Assembly: GCA_002434335.1 (NCBI GenBank)
Contig: DJJW01000094.1
Span: forward strand, 1-17,360
Length of the DNA: 17,360 bases
DNA from: Lachnoclostridium sp. UBA6558
Lineage (GTDB): Bacteria; Bacillota; Clostridia; Lachnospirales; Lachnospiraceae
Direction: 5' to 3'
Positions 1 to 7,386 of the stretch are shown piece after piece. The position numbers and the translations under genes are program-made. The notes beneath the pieces were generated by a model. That model searched no databases. It had not been told where the DNA came from and saw only the letters and a program-made list of their open reading frames with translations. Within the stretch, counting starts at the first letter, position 1; every line of letters begins with the position of its first letter.

Positions 1-267
1 CAGCGTTCTCTCCATTTCAGCAGAAAAATCCACATGTCCCGGCGTATCAAGGAGAGTTATCTGGATATCACCAATATCCAGCAAGGCTTGTTTTGAGAAA
101 ATGGTTATTCCTCTGGCTCTTTCAAGTTCATTGGTGTCCAGATACGCATCTTTATTGTCCACCCTTCCCAGCTTTCCAATTTTACCGCTTAGATAGAGCA
201 TTCCTTCTGATAAGGTGGTCTTACCCGCGTCTACGTGTGCCAGTATTCCTATTACAAGTTTTTTCAT
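1..267 (-). CDS. TetM/EF-G-like ribosomal-protection GTPase, N-terminal part (runs off left edge)
   Basis: The 89 visible codons start at the ATG at 265-267 and continue past the left edge. They encode the first half of a translation-factor G domain. The P-loop AHVDAGKTT is at residues 10-18, the G2 region RARGIT at 50-55, and the G3 motif DTPGH at 74-78. The residues around G2 (TNELERARGITIFSKQA) look like the TetM/TetO/TetW ribosomal-protection group and its uncharacterised Firmicutes relatives rather than housekeeping EF-G. Such proteins bind the ribosome and use GTP to release tetracycline; distant members may have other ribosomal roles. An AAGGA ribosome site lies about 10 bases before the ATG. 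Only the G domain is visible, so a resistance function cannot be decided here. Confidence 0.87.
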   Translation of the reverse strand, partial: MKKLVIGILAHVDAGKTTLSEGMLYLSGKIGKLGRVDNKDAYLDTNELERARGITIFSKQALLDIGDIQITLLDTPGHVDFSAEMERTL

Positions 268-671
268 CTATATCAAATCCTTCATTTAATGTCAGTGGTA
301 TTTTCTGATTCTCAGTCATTTTATCTGCTATTGCATTATGGTTTTCTTCTCTTGCGTTAAGCCATTGTTTGTTGCAAGGCTAAAAATTTTTATATGCTAT
401 TAATTATGATTTATCTAGCATAATCAAAATCTATACAATTTTAATACTATATCTTCTTAATGCTATACCTTTTATGATACCAATAAAATCGGTTTCTGAC
501 AATTAACCAAGGAATATTTATTTTAGAAAGCTAAAAAATAAAGAAAAACAACTTGCAGGCTTTATTGTCACCTTCACACCTGAAGTGTTCTGAGACCTAT
601 AAAGCCGCCAAGTTGTCTGCTTATATAACTCTTCTATTCTTATTGCTTACCCACTAATTGTTTTGACTTAA
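268..671. other. Intergenic region between anti-sigma gene and TetM-like gene
   Basis: This 404-base AT-rich gap holds the hairpin at 548-616 (listed separately) and the leader of the TetM-like gene. A small inverted repeat, ATGCTA (394-399) with TAGCAT (416-421), lies in that leader. Read on the minus strand, a weak promoter-like pair (TTGTAT, 17 bases, GATAAA) can be drawn just upstream of the repeat, but the match is poor. No small ORF with a convincing ribosome site was seen. Confidence 0.5.
530..616 (-). terminator. Long nested hairpin with T-rich tail downstream of the anti-sigma gene
   Basis: The arms at 548-565 and 599-616 are 18 bases each and pair at 16 positions. A small inner hairpin lies between them, with CTTCA at 572-576 and TGAAG at 581-585. 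On the minus strand the structure is followed directly by a T-rich tail (complement of 530-547). It begins 56 bases after the anti-sigma stop, so it most simply terminates the sigma/anti-sigma transcript. Because the TetM-like gene lies 280 bases further along on the same strand, it could also act as an attenuator for that gene. tet(M) is known to have an attenuated leader, but no leader peptide was identified here. Confidence 0.75.
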
Positions 672-2042
672 TTATTTTAATTCAAATTCTGCATAGAAAG
701 TCTGTCCGTTTATATTCTTAACAAGACGGTAGTTTCCTGCATCAAGGGCTGGGTTTAACAGACTTAAATCCACAGTAAATTCTTCTTCTGCTCCTGGTGC
801 TGCGGAATAAGCAATCTCAATAAAAGCAAGCTCACTTACTCCAGGTACTGTTTCCCAATTACCTCCGTTTAATTTCTCAATGCTGAAATCTGCTCCGTAA
901 AAGATATCTTCACTGCCCGTATTCTTTATAACAGCTTTCAGCTCTTTGACACCAGCAGGCAGGGAGGTTTCCGGTAAAGGAAAGTCAACGGAGGTGCTTA
1001 CTCCGTTATCCTCATTGGAAGCACTGTCTTTGGCGGGGTCAGTTACCGGCATGGTATCCCAGAAGGTTTGGAAAGCTTTATCATCTACCTTAAAGAATCC
1101 AATCTGAGAATCATAAACATATCCGCCTTTTATAAGACGTAAGGAGGTTACCAATTTATCATTAGTCTTAATATCAACAAATTTCTGACTGTCATACTCC
1201 GTATTTTCTAACAGCATGTCAACATCATTCCCCATAGGAGCTGCAGTGTTCAAGCTTTCCAAGAAAGCGTTCAGAGCATCGACATCTGCTGCCTGCTGTA
1301 CTTCGTTAAGGCCGTTGTTCCAGCTGGTAAAGCTCTGCCACTGGTAAGCTGCAACATTATCCTGTAAGTTTAACAAGGTAAAATAATCAGCTCCGCTATT
1401 TATGGTCATTCCACCGAAACTGTCATAGAGTTCGCAGCCAAAATTACCATCCTGATATTCATAATAAACCATTAATCTGTGGTTGCTGTCATAGCCTTTA
1501 ACAGTATATACATCCCCTTCTCCAATAGTGGAAGCGAATTCTTTTGTATACTCCTCCTGGGTACTCCATTCATCGATGCTGCCTTTGGTTTTTCCAAGAT
1601 AATCCCCTCTTAAAGCCAGTACATCCTCTTTGTTTAAAGTACCGTCTATGGTTTCAAAGGAGGTTGCACTTTGAATATAAATATGACCTTTGTATACAAA
1701 GAGGGGCAGCATTCTTGCAGTAACTCCGGAATTATCTGACTCAGGAATTTCCACTGTAGGAACAGTAATTCCCTGCGCTTCTTTTGTTCCAGTATTAAGG
1801 GTACTTTCAACCTTTAGATTATTTTCCTTATCTGCACTATTGCTGCCCGGCAGATTCAAGGCTGTTGCACCAACAGCAACAAGTATAACCAATCCGGCAG
1901 CTGATACTGCAAGTCTTTTAAAAACAACGGTATCTTTAGCCTTTCCTTTATTTGAATTCTTTATTTTCATGGCAGTTCTCTCCTTAAAGTCTTCTGATAT
2001 TTTAAGTTCATTCATTGCATTTATATAATCTTTTTTATTCAT
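672..2042 (-). CDS. Membrane-anchored anti-sigma-type protein with C-terminal Ig-like domain
   Basis: This is a protein of about 456 residues with a short cytoplasmic N-terminus (about 40 residues, charged), one membrane segment (about residues 42-64, VFKRLAVSAAGLVILVAVGA) and a large exported part. The final 90-95 residues look like the Gram-positive bacterial Ig-like domain that often closes such proteins. It follows an ECF sigma gene directly, and that arrangement is the main reason for the anti-sigma call. The start is taken as the ATG at 2042, with GGAGG eight bases upstream. A TTG at 2048 would sit only two bases after GGAGG and is unlikely. The ATG overlaps the sigma stop by eight bases (ATGAATAA), which suggests translational coupling. 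The signal sensed by the exported part is not recognisable. It could also be a sensor-like membrane protein without true sigma binding. Confidence 0.78.
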   Translation of the reverse strand: MNKKDYINAMNELKISEDFKERTAMKIKNSNKGKAKDTVVFKRLAVSAAGLVILVAVGATALNLPGSNSADKENNLKVESTLNTGTKEAQGITVPTVEIPESDNSGVTARMLPLFVYKGHIYIQSATSFETIDGTLNKEDVLALRGDYLGKTKGSIDEWSTQEEYTKEFASTIGEGDVYTVKGYDSNHRLMVYYEYQDGNFGCELYDSFGGMTINSGADYFTLLNLQDNVAAYQWQSFTSWNNGLNEVQQAADVDALNAFLESLNTAAPMGNDVDMLLENTEYDSQKFVDIKTNDKLVTSLRLIKGGYVYDSQIGFFKVDDKAFQTFWDTMPVTDPAKDSASNEDNGVSTSVDFPLPETSLPAGVKELKAVIKNTGSEDIFYGADFSIEKLNGGNWETVPGVSELAFIEIAYSAAPGAEEEFTVDLSLLNPALDAGNYRLVKNINGQTFYAEFELK

Positions 2043-2523
2043 ATTCAAAACCTCCGATTAATTCCGATTTCAATAAGTTACGTCCTCTTGCCAGCCAGGT
2101 TCCAATGGTTGCCGGTTTTTTACGAAGGATTTCCGCTATTTCATTTATGGAATAATCTTCGTAATAATATAAATGAATAACGGTTCGGTATTTAGGGGGC
2201 AAATTCAGCACAGTTACAAGTACATCACTTTCTTCTTCCTGCATATAACTGATATCTTCTTCCAAGGGAACCTTTAGCCTGTTCCAGGAGGATTTTAAGT
2301 AATTCTTACTTTTATTTATGGTAACTCTTATAAGCCAGGCTTTCTCATGCTCTTCATTGTCGAAGCCGCTTCCTTTCTTAAGAAGGCTCAAAAAGACATC
2401 CTGTGCTATGTCTTCTGCATCTGCTGTGTTTTTTACATAGGTAAAGGCAAGCTTGATTAGCATTTTTGAATATTTATCTAAAACATGCTGTATAAATTCA
2501 TCGGTACCAAATGAATTATCCAT
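2035..2523 (-). CDS. ECF-type sigma-70 family RNA polymerase sigma factor
   Basis: This is a sigma factor of about 162 residues containing only regions 2 and 4. Region 2 covers about residues 17-55 (YSKMLIKLAFTYVKN, DAEDIAQDVF). Region 4 covers about 112-155 and contains LPPKYRTVIHLYYYEDYS followed by the helix-turn-helix INEIAEILRKKPATIGTWLARGR. The frame can be opened at a GTG at 2541, but AAAGGAG lies eight bases before the ATG at 2523, so the ATG is chosen and the SD falls inside the longer reading. It is co-transcribed with the downstream anti-sigma gene through an overlap of eight bases. Such pairs usually autoregulate and respond to envelope or antimicrobial stress. The targets cannot be inferred here, and no clear ECF promoter was found upstream. 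Confidence 0.9.
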   Translation of the reverse strand: MDNSFGTDEFIQHVLDKYSKMLIKLAFTYVKNTADAEDIAQDVFLSLLKKGSGFDNEEHEKAWLIRVTINKSKNYLKSSWNRLKVPLEEDISYMQEEESDVLVTVLNLPPKYRTVIHLYYYEDYSINEIAEILRKKPATIGTWLARGRNLLKSELIGGFEYE

Positions 2524-3002
2524 CGCTTCAACTCCTTTCACTTATAATACAACTGTGTACATGAATATTTTTCATTAAAGAAAAAATATTTTAGTTTTTA
2601 CTACCCACATCCCAGTTCCCATTTTATGATGTATCTGTTTGCAGATGTAGCACTGCCACAGGTCAAGGCGTGAAATATGTACTTCATTAATCCTCACTAC
2701 TCTTCCATCGGTAATTCCAGTAATATTGTTGAACATGATAATATACGAGAATTCACTTTGCGTCAACAGCCAGGAAAACGTTGCAATTCTGACTGCAATA
2801 ACAAGCCAGATAAGTCTTTATCATAAGCCAACTAATCCAATATCTATACTATTTTACCTCTATAACGACTTGATGTATTCATAAAAAACTCTCACCAAGA
2901 AAGAAGTGTTTTTTACATGTACCTATGATACAATAAATAAATTGAAATATGTAAGTTCATTCGTGTATTGTATTAATTTTAATAGAATAAGGAGAAGAAA
3001 TA
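2524..3002. other. Intergenic region between divergent sigma and VOC genes
   Basis: This 479-base gap lies between two divergent genes and should hold both promoters. On the minus strand a TATTAT/TATAAG stretch sits about 20 bases before the sigma ribosome site, but no matching -35 is visible. On the plus strand TTGAAA followed 18 bases later by TATTGT is a weak candidate for the VOC gene. An open stretch on the minus strand (2575-2766, with a TTG start and no ribosome site) is not supported as a gene. Confidence 0.45.
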
Positions 3003-3425
3003 ATGATTCAATCAGTTGTACATATTGCCTTAGTCGTAAAAGATTATGATGAAGCAATTGACTTTTACACAAAAAAGCTTCATTTTTCATTGGTAGAGGA
3101 TACATATCAACCAGAACAAGAGAAAAGGTGGGTAGTAGTATCTCCACCAGGTTCAAATGGAACAACATTATTACTTGCAAGAGCATCTAAGTCTGAACAA
3201 GAGCCTTTTATAGGAAATCAAGCAGGAGGAAGAATTTTTCTCTTCTTAGGAACTGATGATTTTTGGCGTGATTATAATGAAATGATAAAAACCGGAATAG
3301 AATTTGTTAGAGAACCTAAAGAACAAGATTACGGAACGGTTGCGGTATTTAAAGATTTATATGGCAACCTATGGGATTTGGTAGAGTTCAATGAAAATCA
3401 TCCAATGTTCAAAAGAGTTAAATAA
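3003..3425 (+). CDS. VOC superfamily (glyoxalase/bleomycin-resistance fold) protein
   Basis: This 140-residue protein has the single-protein VOC pattern of two beta-alpha-beta-beta-beta halves. The N-terminal strand HIALVVKDYDEAIDFYTKKL has H7 as a likely metal ligand. The C-terminal segment AVFKDLYGNLWDLVEF ends with E128, the usual second ligand. Length and layout match small metal-dependent dioxygenase/glyoxalase-like proteins, whose substrates vary widely (methylglyoxal, fosfomycin, bleomycin binding, aromatic compounds), so no substrate is assigned. The ATG has AAGGAG eight bases upstream. The gene is more AT-rich than the minus-strand neighbours and is followed by a broken acetyltransferase, so the pair may be a laterally acquired cassette (inference). 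Confidence 0.9.
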   Translation: MIQSVVHIALVVKDYDEAIDFYTKKLHFSLVEDTYQPEQEKRWVVVSPPGSNGTTLLLARASKSEQEPFIGNQAGGRIFLFLGTDDFWRDYNEMIKTGIEFVREPKEQDYGTVAVFKDLYGNLWDLVEFNENHPMFKRVK

Positions 3426-3488
3426 ATAGTACTTTATAGTGGGGATTAAATATAAGATTAAGGTAAATAATGGGAGAAGAAAAGAGAA

Positions 3489-3724
3489 ATGGAACTTCTA
3501 TATAAAAAAATAAACCAAAATGATTATGCCGTGGTAAGGGAAATGTTGCTTCAAGATATAGAAACAAGTGAAGAGCTTTTATGGGCATTGCAGAATGAGC
3601 CAGAAACACTTACTGTTGCATATATAGAAGGCAAAATTGTTGCAGTAGCACAAATAATACCAGGAAATTATATGATAGTCTAGGTTTTAAAGAGCAGTCC
3701 AATTTAACAGTAAAACAATTAGAC
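3489..3724 (+). pseudogene. GNAT-family acetyltransferase remnant with internal deletion
   Basis: The open frame from the ATG at 3489 gives 64 residues that look like the start of a GNAT acetyltransferase, ending in the strand VAYIEGKIVAVAQII, and stops at TAG 3681-3683. In a different frame from about 3665, the same DNA reads KLYDSLGFKEQSNL followed by a short tail. This is the typical last helix-strand of GNAT enzymes (A.xLYexxGF). The acetyl-CoA-binding core (the Q/RxxGxG/A loop), about 60-80 residues, is absent between them. The simplest reading is an internal deletion that also shifted the frame, leaving an inactive gene. It is 63 bases after the VOC gene and probably shared its transcript, and a hairpin terminator follows at 3721. 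The GNAT assignment rests on motif resemblance. Confidence 0.72.
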
Positions 3725-3762
3725 ACCAGATATCACACGGTTATCTGGTGTCTTGTATTTTA
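3721..3762 (+). terminator. Rho-independent-type terminator after the VOC/GNAT-remnant transcript
   Basis: This is a perfect 12-bp inverted repeat. AGACACCAGATA (3721-3732) pairs with TATCTGGTGTCT (3742-3753) around a nine-base loop. A T-rich stretch follows. It begins inside the out-of-frame tail of the GNAT remnant. Confidence 0.83.
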
Positions 3763-3812
3763 TACGACAAATGTGTTAATAAAACTATGAAACATAGTTT
3801 GTCTACAGGCTG

Positions 3813-3850
3813 AGAAGACTGACAGGTTTATGTCAGTCTTCTTTCTTTAT
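3813..3850 (+). terminator. Second hairpin terminator, just before the MBL-fold gene leader
   Basis: This is a perfect 12-bp inverted repeat. AGAAGACTGACA (3813-3824) pairs with TGTCAGTCTTCT (3831-3842) around a six-base loop, followed by TTCTTTAT. It lies about 60 bases after the terminator at 3721 and has an unrelated sequence. A transcript starting upstream would end at about 3850, which argues against translation of the next gene from an ATG at 3852. Confidence 0.82.
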
Positions 3851-3965
3851 AATGAGTTATAATTTTTATTGGCGACATCGTATCCAGTTAGAGAAAGTAC
3901 CTGGGCATTCCCAATGCAGTATACATACACTAATTGACGATTACTATATTATAAGGAGATTGAAT

Positions 3966-4631
3966 ATGCAAATAAGAACAATAAACAGCAGAGGAAACTT
4001 ATTTACCTTCAAAACAACTGACTGGGACTTAAATATTTACAGCATTAAAGGAAGACGCTATAATTACATTATAGATACCGGATTAGGCAATGGTTGCATT
4101 AAAGCGATTATGGATTATCTGAAGCCTTGTGACATAAAAACCATTGTAATAAACACACATTATCACTGGGACCACATTTGGGGGAATACTGCCATAAAGG
4201 ATAGTTTACTGATATCACATAAGTTATGCTATGACATGATGATAGCTAATTGGGATAGTATGCTTGAGAAAAACAGGGCTTATGGTTTTGGTGAAGTTAC
4301 CCTGAGGCTTCCTGAGCTGGTATTTGAGAAGGAACTATATTTTCCTGAAGACAGAATCCGATTATTTCATACGCCCGGTCATTCCACAGATTCTATCAGC
4401 ATTTTGGACGAAGAAGACCAGGTATTGATTATCGGAGATAATATAGGCGACAATATGGAAGATATTTTTCCAAATCTTGAATGTGACAACGAAATATATT
4501 ATGATACACTTAAAGGCTATCTTACCTTGGACTATAACACCTGTATATCAGGACATAATACCCTATTAACCAGAGAAAATCTGGAAACCATTATAAACAG
4601 GATGCTTACAGATTCTTCGCATCCATTTTAA
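3966..4631 (+). CDS. Metallo-beta-lactamase-fold hydrolase
   Basis: The 221-residue product has the full zinc-binding set of the MBL fold. THYHWDH at residues 64-70 gives H65, H67, D69 and H70. TPGH supplies H139, GDN supplies D158, and SGHN supplies H197. There is no signal peptide, so a cytoplasmic enzyme is likely. Family members include glyoxalase II, lactonases and many uncharacterised hydrolases, and the substrate is not deducible. The reading frame extends upstream to an ATG at 3852, but that codon directly abuts a terminator hairpin. The ATG at 3966 has AAGGAG seven bases upstream and starts the conserved fold, so it is preferred. A WYL regulator begins 19 bases after the stop, suggesting the regulator controls or is co-expressed with this enzyme. 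Confidence 0.9.
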   Translation: MQIRTINSRGNLFTFKTTDWDLNIYSIKGRRYNYIIDTGLGNGCIKAIMDYLKPCDIKTIVINTHYHWDHIWGNTAIKDSLLISHKLCYDMMIANWDSMLEKNRAYGFGEVTLRLPELVFEKELYFPEDRIRLFHTPGHSTDSISILDEEDQVLIIGDNIGDNMEDIFPNLECDNEIYYDTLKGYLTLDYNTCISGHNTLLTRENLETIINRMLTDSSHPF

Positions 4632-4650
4632 CAAAAGAGGTCGCAATCAC

Positions 4651-5586
4651 TTGAAAAAGTTAGAAAGAATGAATGCCATTATATTTCTGCTGCATGAATA
4701 CGGTAAATTAACAGCCAAAGATATTGCCAGGCGTTTAGAAGTAAGTGAACGTACAATTTATAGAGATATGGATGCCCTAAGCCAGACTAATGTACCTATA
4801 ATAACTTTTGAAGGACAGCAGGGTGGTTATGAAATCGCCTCCTCCTATTTCATACCTTCCATCAGGCTTTCTGAACAGGAGATACTGTATTTTTCCCTCT
4901 TACTTAAACTTGGAAAGGAAATGAAAGTTCCTGAGCTCTTTAAAAATTATGATTTATTAAGTATGAAATTGTTAAATGCTGTTCCAACGGATAGCAGACA
5001 CAAGCTTAGAAGATTCTTAGATAAATTTAAGGTCAGTATTAACCGGATCAATCCGGATGATTATGTGGAAAATATCCTGGAAACCGTTATACAAAGCCTT
5101 GAAGAGGATAAACAATTAAAAATAAGTTATTACACTCCCCTTAAAGTTACCATCACTGACAGAATCATATCGCCCAGTCGTTTTACCTTTGATGAAGGCG
5201 GCTGGTACATAACCGGTTACTGTCATCTCAGAGAAGATAAAAGAACCTTTCGGTTAGATAGGATTCAAAGTATAGAACTACTTGAAAGTACCTGCAGTTA
5301 TCCTGCTGATTGGAAATCAAAGGAGAATTCAAAGCATGCAGCAAGGCACTATCAGTTGCAGATTAACAGAAGTTTTTTTGAGGTAATAAAGCATAATGAT
5401 TACATGGCGAACCGGCAGATTCTTAAGGAGGGTGAAAAGTTACTGGTGGATGTCTGTACGGAATTCGAAGATTCCCTTTTGGAGCTTGCGCTAAAAAATC
5501 CCACAGCTGTTCATATTATCGGGCCCGAAAGCTTTTATGAACATATGCGGGAAATAGTGAGTAAATTAGGACAGCTATACAATTAA
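4651..5586 (+). CDS. YafY-type HTH/WYL-domain transcriptional regulator
   Basis: This 311-residue regulator has an N-terminal winged helix (about residues 5-60; HTH around LTAKDIARRLEVSERTIYRDMD) followed by a wing ending GGYEI. A WYL domain follows (about 150-215), with the characteristic GGWYITGYC and TFRLDRIQSIE segments, and then a C-terminal extension (WCX-like) to the end. WYL domains bind small ligands or nucleic acid and control the attached HTH. Translation starts at TTG 4651, with an AAGAGGT ribosome site upstream and no better in-frame ATG before the HTH. It is the second gene after the MBL-fold enzyme (19-base gap) and is followed by a terminator. It probably regulates its own operon, but the direction of regulation is unknown. 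Confidence 0.92.
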   Translation: MKKLERMNAIIFLLHEYGKLTAKDIARRLEVSERTIYRDMDALSQTNVPIITFEGQQGGYEIASSYFIPSIRLSEQEILYFSLLLKLGKEMKVPELFKNYDLLSMKLLNAVPTDSRHKLRRFLDKFKVSINRINPDDYVENILETVIQSLEEDKQLKISYYTPLKVTITDRIISPSRFTFDEGGWYITGYCHLREDKRTFRLDRIQSIELLESTCSYPADWKSKENSKHAARHYQLQINRSFFEVIKHNDYMANRQILKEGEKLLVDVCTEFEDSLLELALKNPTAVHIIGPESFYEHMREIVSKLGQLYN

Positions 5587-5600
5587 GCTTCACACAATCT

Positions 5601-5636
5601 GAAGGCCGATACCTTACAGCTATCGGCTTCTTTTTG
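5601..5636 (+). terminator. Terminator of the MBL/WYL operon
   Basis: GCCGATA (5605-5611) pairs with TATCGGC (5621-5627) around a nine-base loop, with further weaker pairing at the base. It is followed by CTTCTTTTTG. It starts 15 bases after the regulator stop codon. Confidence 0.85.
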
Positions 5637-5790
5637 ATAGATATGTCTCCACCTTATCTTATAATCCGGTTTGGATATTTCCTCTATTAACCATAACCCT
5701 TTGATATCCCAATGAGATAGGTAATTCCTATTTCACCTTAAAGGAACTAGTACTACCTTTTCTGCACAGTTTTGTTATTCATATACAAAT

Positions 5791-5845
5791 TGCCGGAGTT
5801 GCAATTCCATGAACTATTTTATCTTTCATGGGATACAATCCGGCA
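5791..5845. repeat. Two-tier inverted repeat between convergent genes
   Basis: TGCCGGA (5791-5797) pairs with TCCGGCA (5839-5845). Inside it CCATGA (5807-5812) pairs with TCATGG (5826-5831). Internal loops of similar size (9 and 7 bases) separate the two stems. It sits six bases from the stop of the minus-strand gene that ends at 5852, and so may terminate that transcript, but the T-run on either side is weak. Confidence 0.6.
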
Positions 5846-5851
5846 ATACAT

Positions 5852-6931
5852 TTATTTTTCATTTAACTTCATTTCATACATAAACTGCAATTTGCGGTAA
5901 TAATCCATTTCAATTAAATCCGTAGGCTTAACTTCTCCATCCTTTTTATCAAAGTAGGCGATACCACCAAAGGTCAGCATTTTCTGTACAAACTGGGAAC
6001 AGAACATAATATTGGGTTTATGGGAATACTTTAGTACAAGTCCCATAAGATTATAGGCACTGCCGTCCTCATTGATTTCCTTGACTTTATTCAGTATCTT
6101 TAATTTCTGCTCTGTTGTACAGGCAAGCTTATATACCATAATGGAAGCATCTTCTTTCTTATTAAAGAAGTCCAGCATTTCATAATTCAAACCCGGCGGA
6201 TAAACCCGCTCTCCTCCGTTATAGCTTATAATTGTTTTCAGTTCAGGATCAAAGGATAAAGATGCGTGGTTATACTGCTTCTGGGTGAAGGTAGATATAA
6301 TCTCACTGGCCGGACTTCCGGTATTGGATAAAATAATATAAATATTTTCATCCATGAGCCATTTCTCTGCTTCTGTAAAATACTCCTGTGTCAGAACTCC
6401 CTGATTGATATATTCAAAGGAATTGTGACGGTATAAGTCATCCTTAAGTTCCAAAAGATTTTCAACTGCAAAGGCTTGTCCTGCTTTTTCAAGTATTTCC
6501 ATGGTTGATACAATCTTATCACGCCCAGCTTTAATATCCGTAAAGCTGATACTTGCCACATCACTGGCAGTAGGCAGATAAAAACTGGTATACTTATTAA
6601 TGGTAACAAACCGTTCCACCAGAAAAGGAAACCAGACTACTGCTGCACCAAATAACCTTCCTATAAACTGATGTACCTCCGTCTGCCCAGATTGAAAGGT
6701 GACCAGGGAAATATAGGTTATCTGAAAAGCCATGATTAAGAGATAGATAAAGGTAAGATAGACTTTCGCTCTGCTTTCCGAAGGAACTATCAAAGTACGG
6801 ACAATCATTAGGAAACATACAAATATATATGTAAAAACAGTAAAAACGAAGTCTCCTCCAATTATTATGTTCACAAGCAACAGAATTATTATTATCTTTA
6901 GTGGGGTTGAATATCTTTTTAAATCGTTCAT
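5852..6931 (-). CDS. Membrane protein with C-terminal permuted papain-like (YiiX/NlpC-P60-type) domain
   Basis: The 359-residue protein has three or four hydrophobic segments in its first 110 residues (about 11-25, 27-48, 57-79 and 88-107). A linker of about 80 residues follows, then a C-terminal domain of about 160 residues. In that domain YNHASL carries H222 and MFCSQFV carries C311. The order His then Cys, spaced by about 90 residues, matches circularly permuted papain-like enzymes (YiiX/YaeF group), which act on amide or ester bonds of lipids, peptides or cell-wall material. The catalytic assignment is inference from these motifs, and the third catalytic residue is not identified. Translation starts at ATG 6931 with AGGAG six bases upstream. 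It has no same-strand partner nearby, and both neighbours are separated by long gaps. A cre-like site lies about 75 bases upstream. Confidence 0.7.
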   Translation of the reverse strand: MNDLKRYSTPLKIIIILLLVNIIIGGDFVFTVFTYIFVCFLMIVRTLIVPSESRAKVYLTFIYLLIMAFQITYISLVTFQSGQTEVHQFIGRLFGAAVVWFPFLVERFVTINKYTSFYLPTASDVASISFTDIKAGRDKIVSTMEILEKAGQAFAVENLLELKDDLYRHNSFEYINQGVLTQEYFTEAEKWLMDENIYIILSNTGSPASEIISTFTQKQYNHASLSFDPELKTIISYNGGERVYPPGLNYEMLDFFNKKEDASIMVYKLACTTEQKLKILNKVKEINEDGSAYNLMGLVLKYSHKPNIMFCSQFVQKMLTFGGIAYFDKKDGEVKPTDLIEMDYYRKLQFMYEMKLNEK

Positions 6932-7386
6932 AACGGCTCCTGTAAATATTGTATCTTTTCTTATTCTAATATTACTCTACAGGAATACTTCTCGTAAAGT
7001 TACCTGTAAACGTTTGCGTTTTACTGATATTTTAATTCATTTTTCAATTAACCAAAAACATCCAGCTGACGAAAGCCTCTTAAGAATGTATAAAATTTCC
7101 GGTAAATTAGACTCCTATATACTTATATCACATGAACGTAATTTATGGAATGACTAAATCAATATTTTAAGAAATTTATAAAATTTGGCTACTGCAGACT
7201 AATTAATTTTAGTTGAATTTGCTTAATTCCAACCGGAAGTATATTCGGTGTTTTAGCATTTTCCCCTACCTTCAATTAATTCTGCAGCAGCCATTTCTTC
7301 TGACTTATTCAAAAAACTATTTTCTACCATGCTATATAATTACTTCTCTGAACACCATACCTTTGTATATACGTAATTTCATCTTA
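6932..7386. other. Intergenic region upstream of the papain-like membrane protein gene
   Basis: This 455-base AT-rich gap separates two minus-strand genes. Near its left end it holds a weak promoter for the gene at 6931 (minus strand TTACGA, 17 bases, TAATAT) and a cre-like sequence (listed separately). Two short plus-strand open stretches, at 6867-7157 and from 7213, have no ribosome sites and no recognisable protein features. No convincing terminator for the ATPase gene ending at 7387 was found. Confidence 0.45.
7005..7018. promoter_or_regulatory. Candidate cre (CcpA) site
   Basis: TGTAAACGTTTGCG matches 12 of 14 positions of the palindromic catabolite-responsive element consensus TGWAANCGNTNWCA; the mismatches are at positions 12 and 14. 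It lies just upstream of the weak promoter for the minus-strand gene starting at 6931. In a low-GC Firmicute this suggests carbon-source control, but one site with two mismatches is modest evidence. Confidence 0.4.

Noticed and set aside
2575..2766. Minus-strand open stretch of 63 codons upstream of the sigma gene
   Set aside because: It starts at a TTG with no ribosome site. The frame is open a little further upstream without an ATG. The translation (WQCYICKQIHHKMG region) is not recognised and would occupy the sigma promoter region.
3852..3965. Upstream extension of the MBL-fold gene to an ATG at 3852
   Set aside because: The ATG abuts a strong hairpin terminator and has no ribosome site. 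The added 38 residues do not resemble the MBL fold, and the ATG at 3966 has AAGGAG at good spacing.
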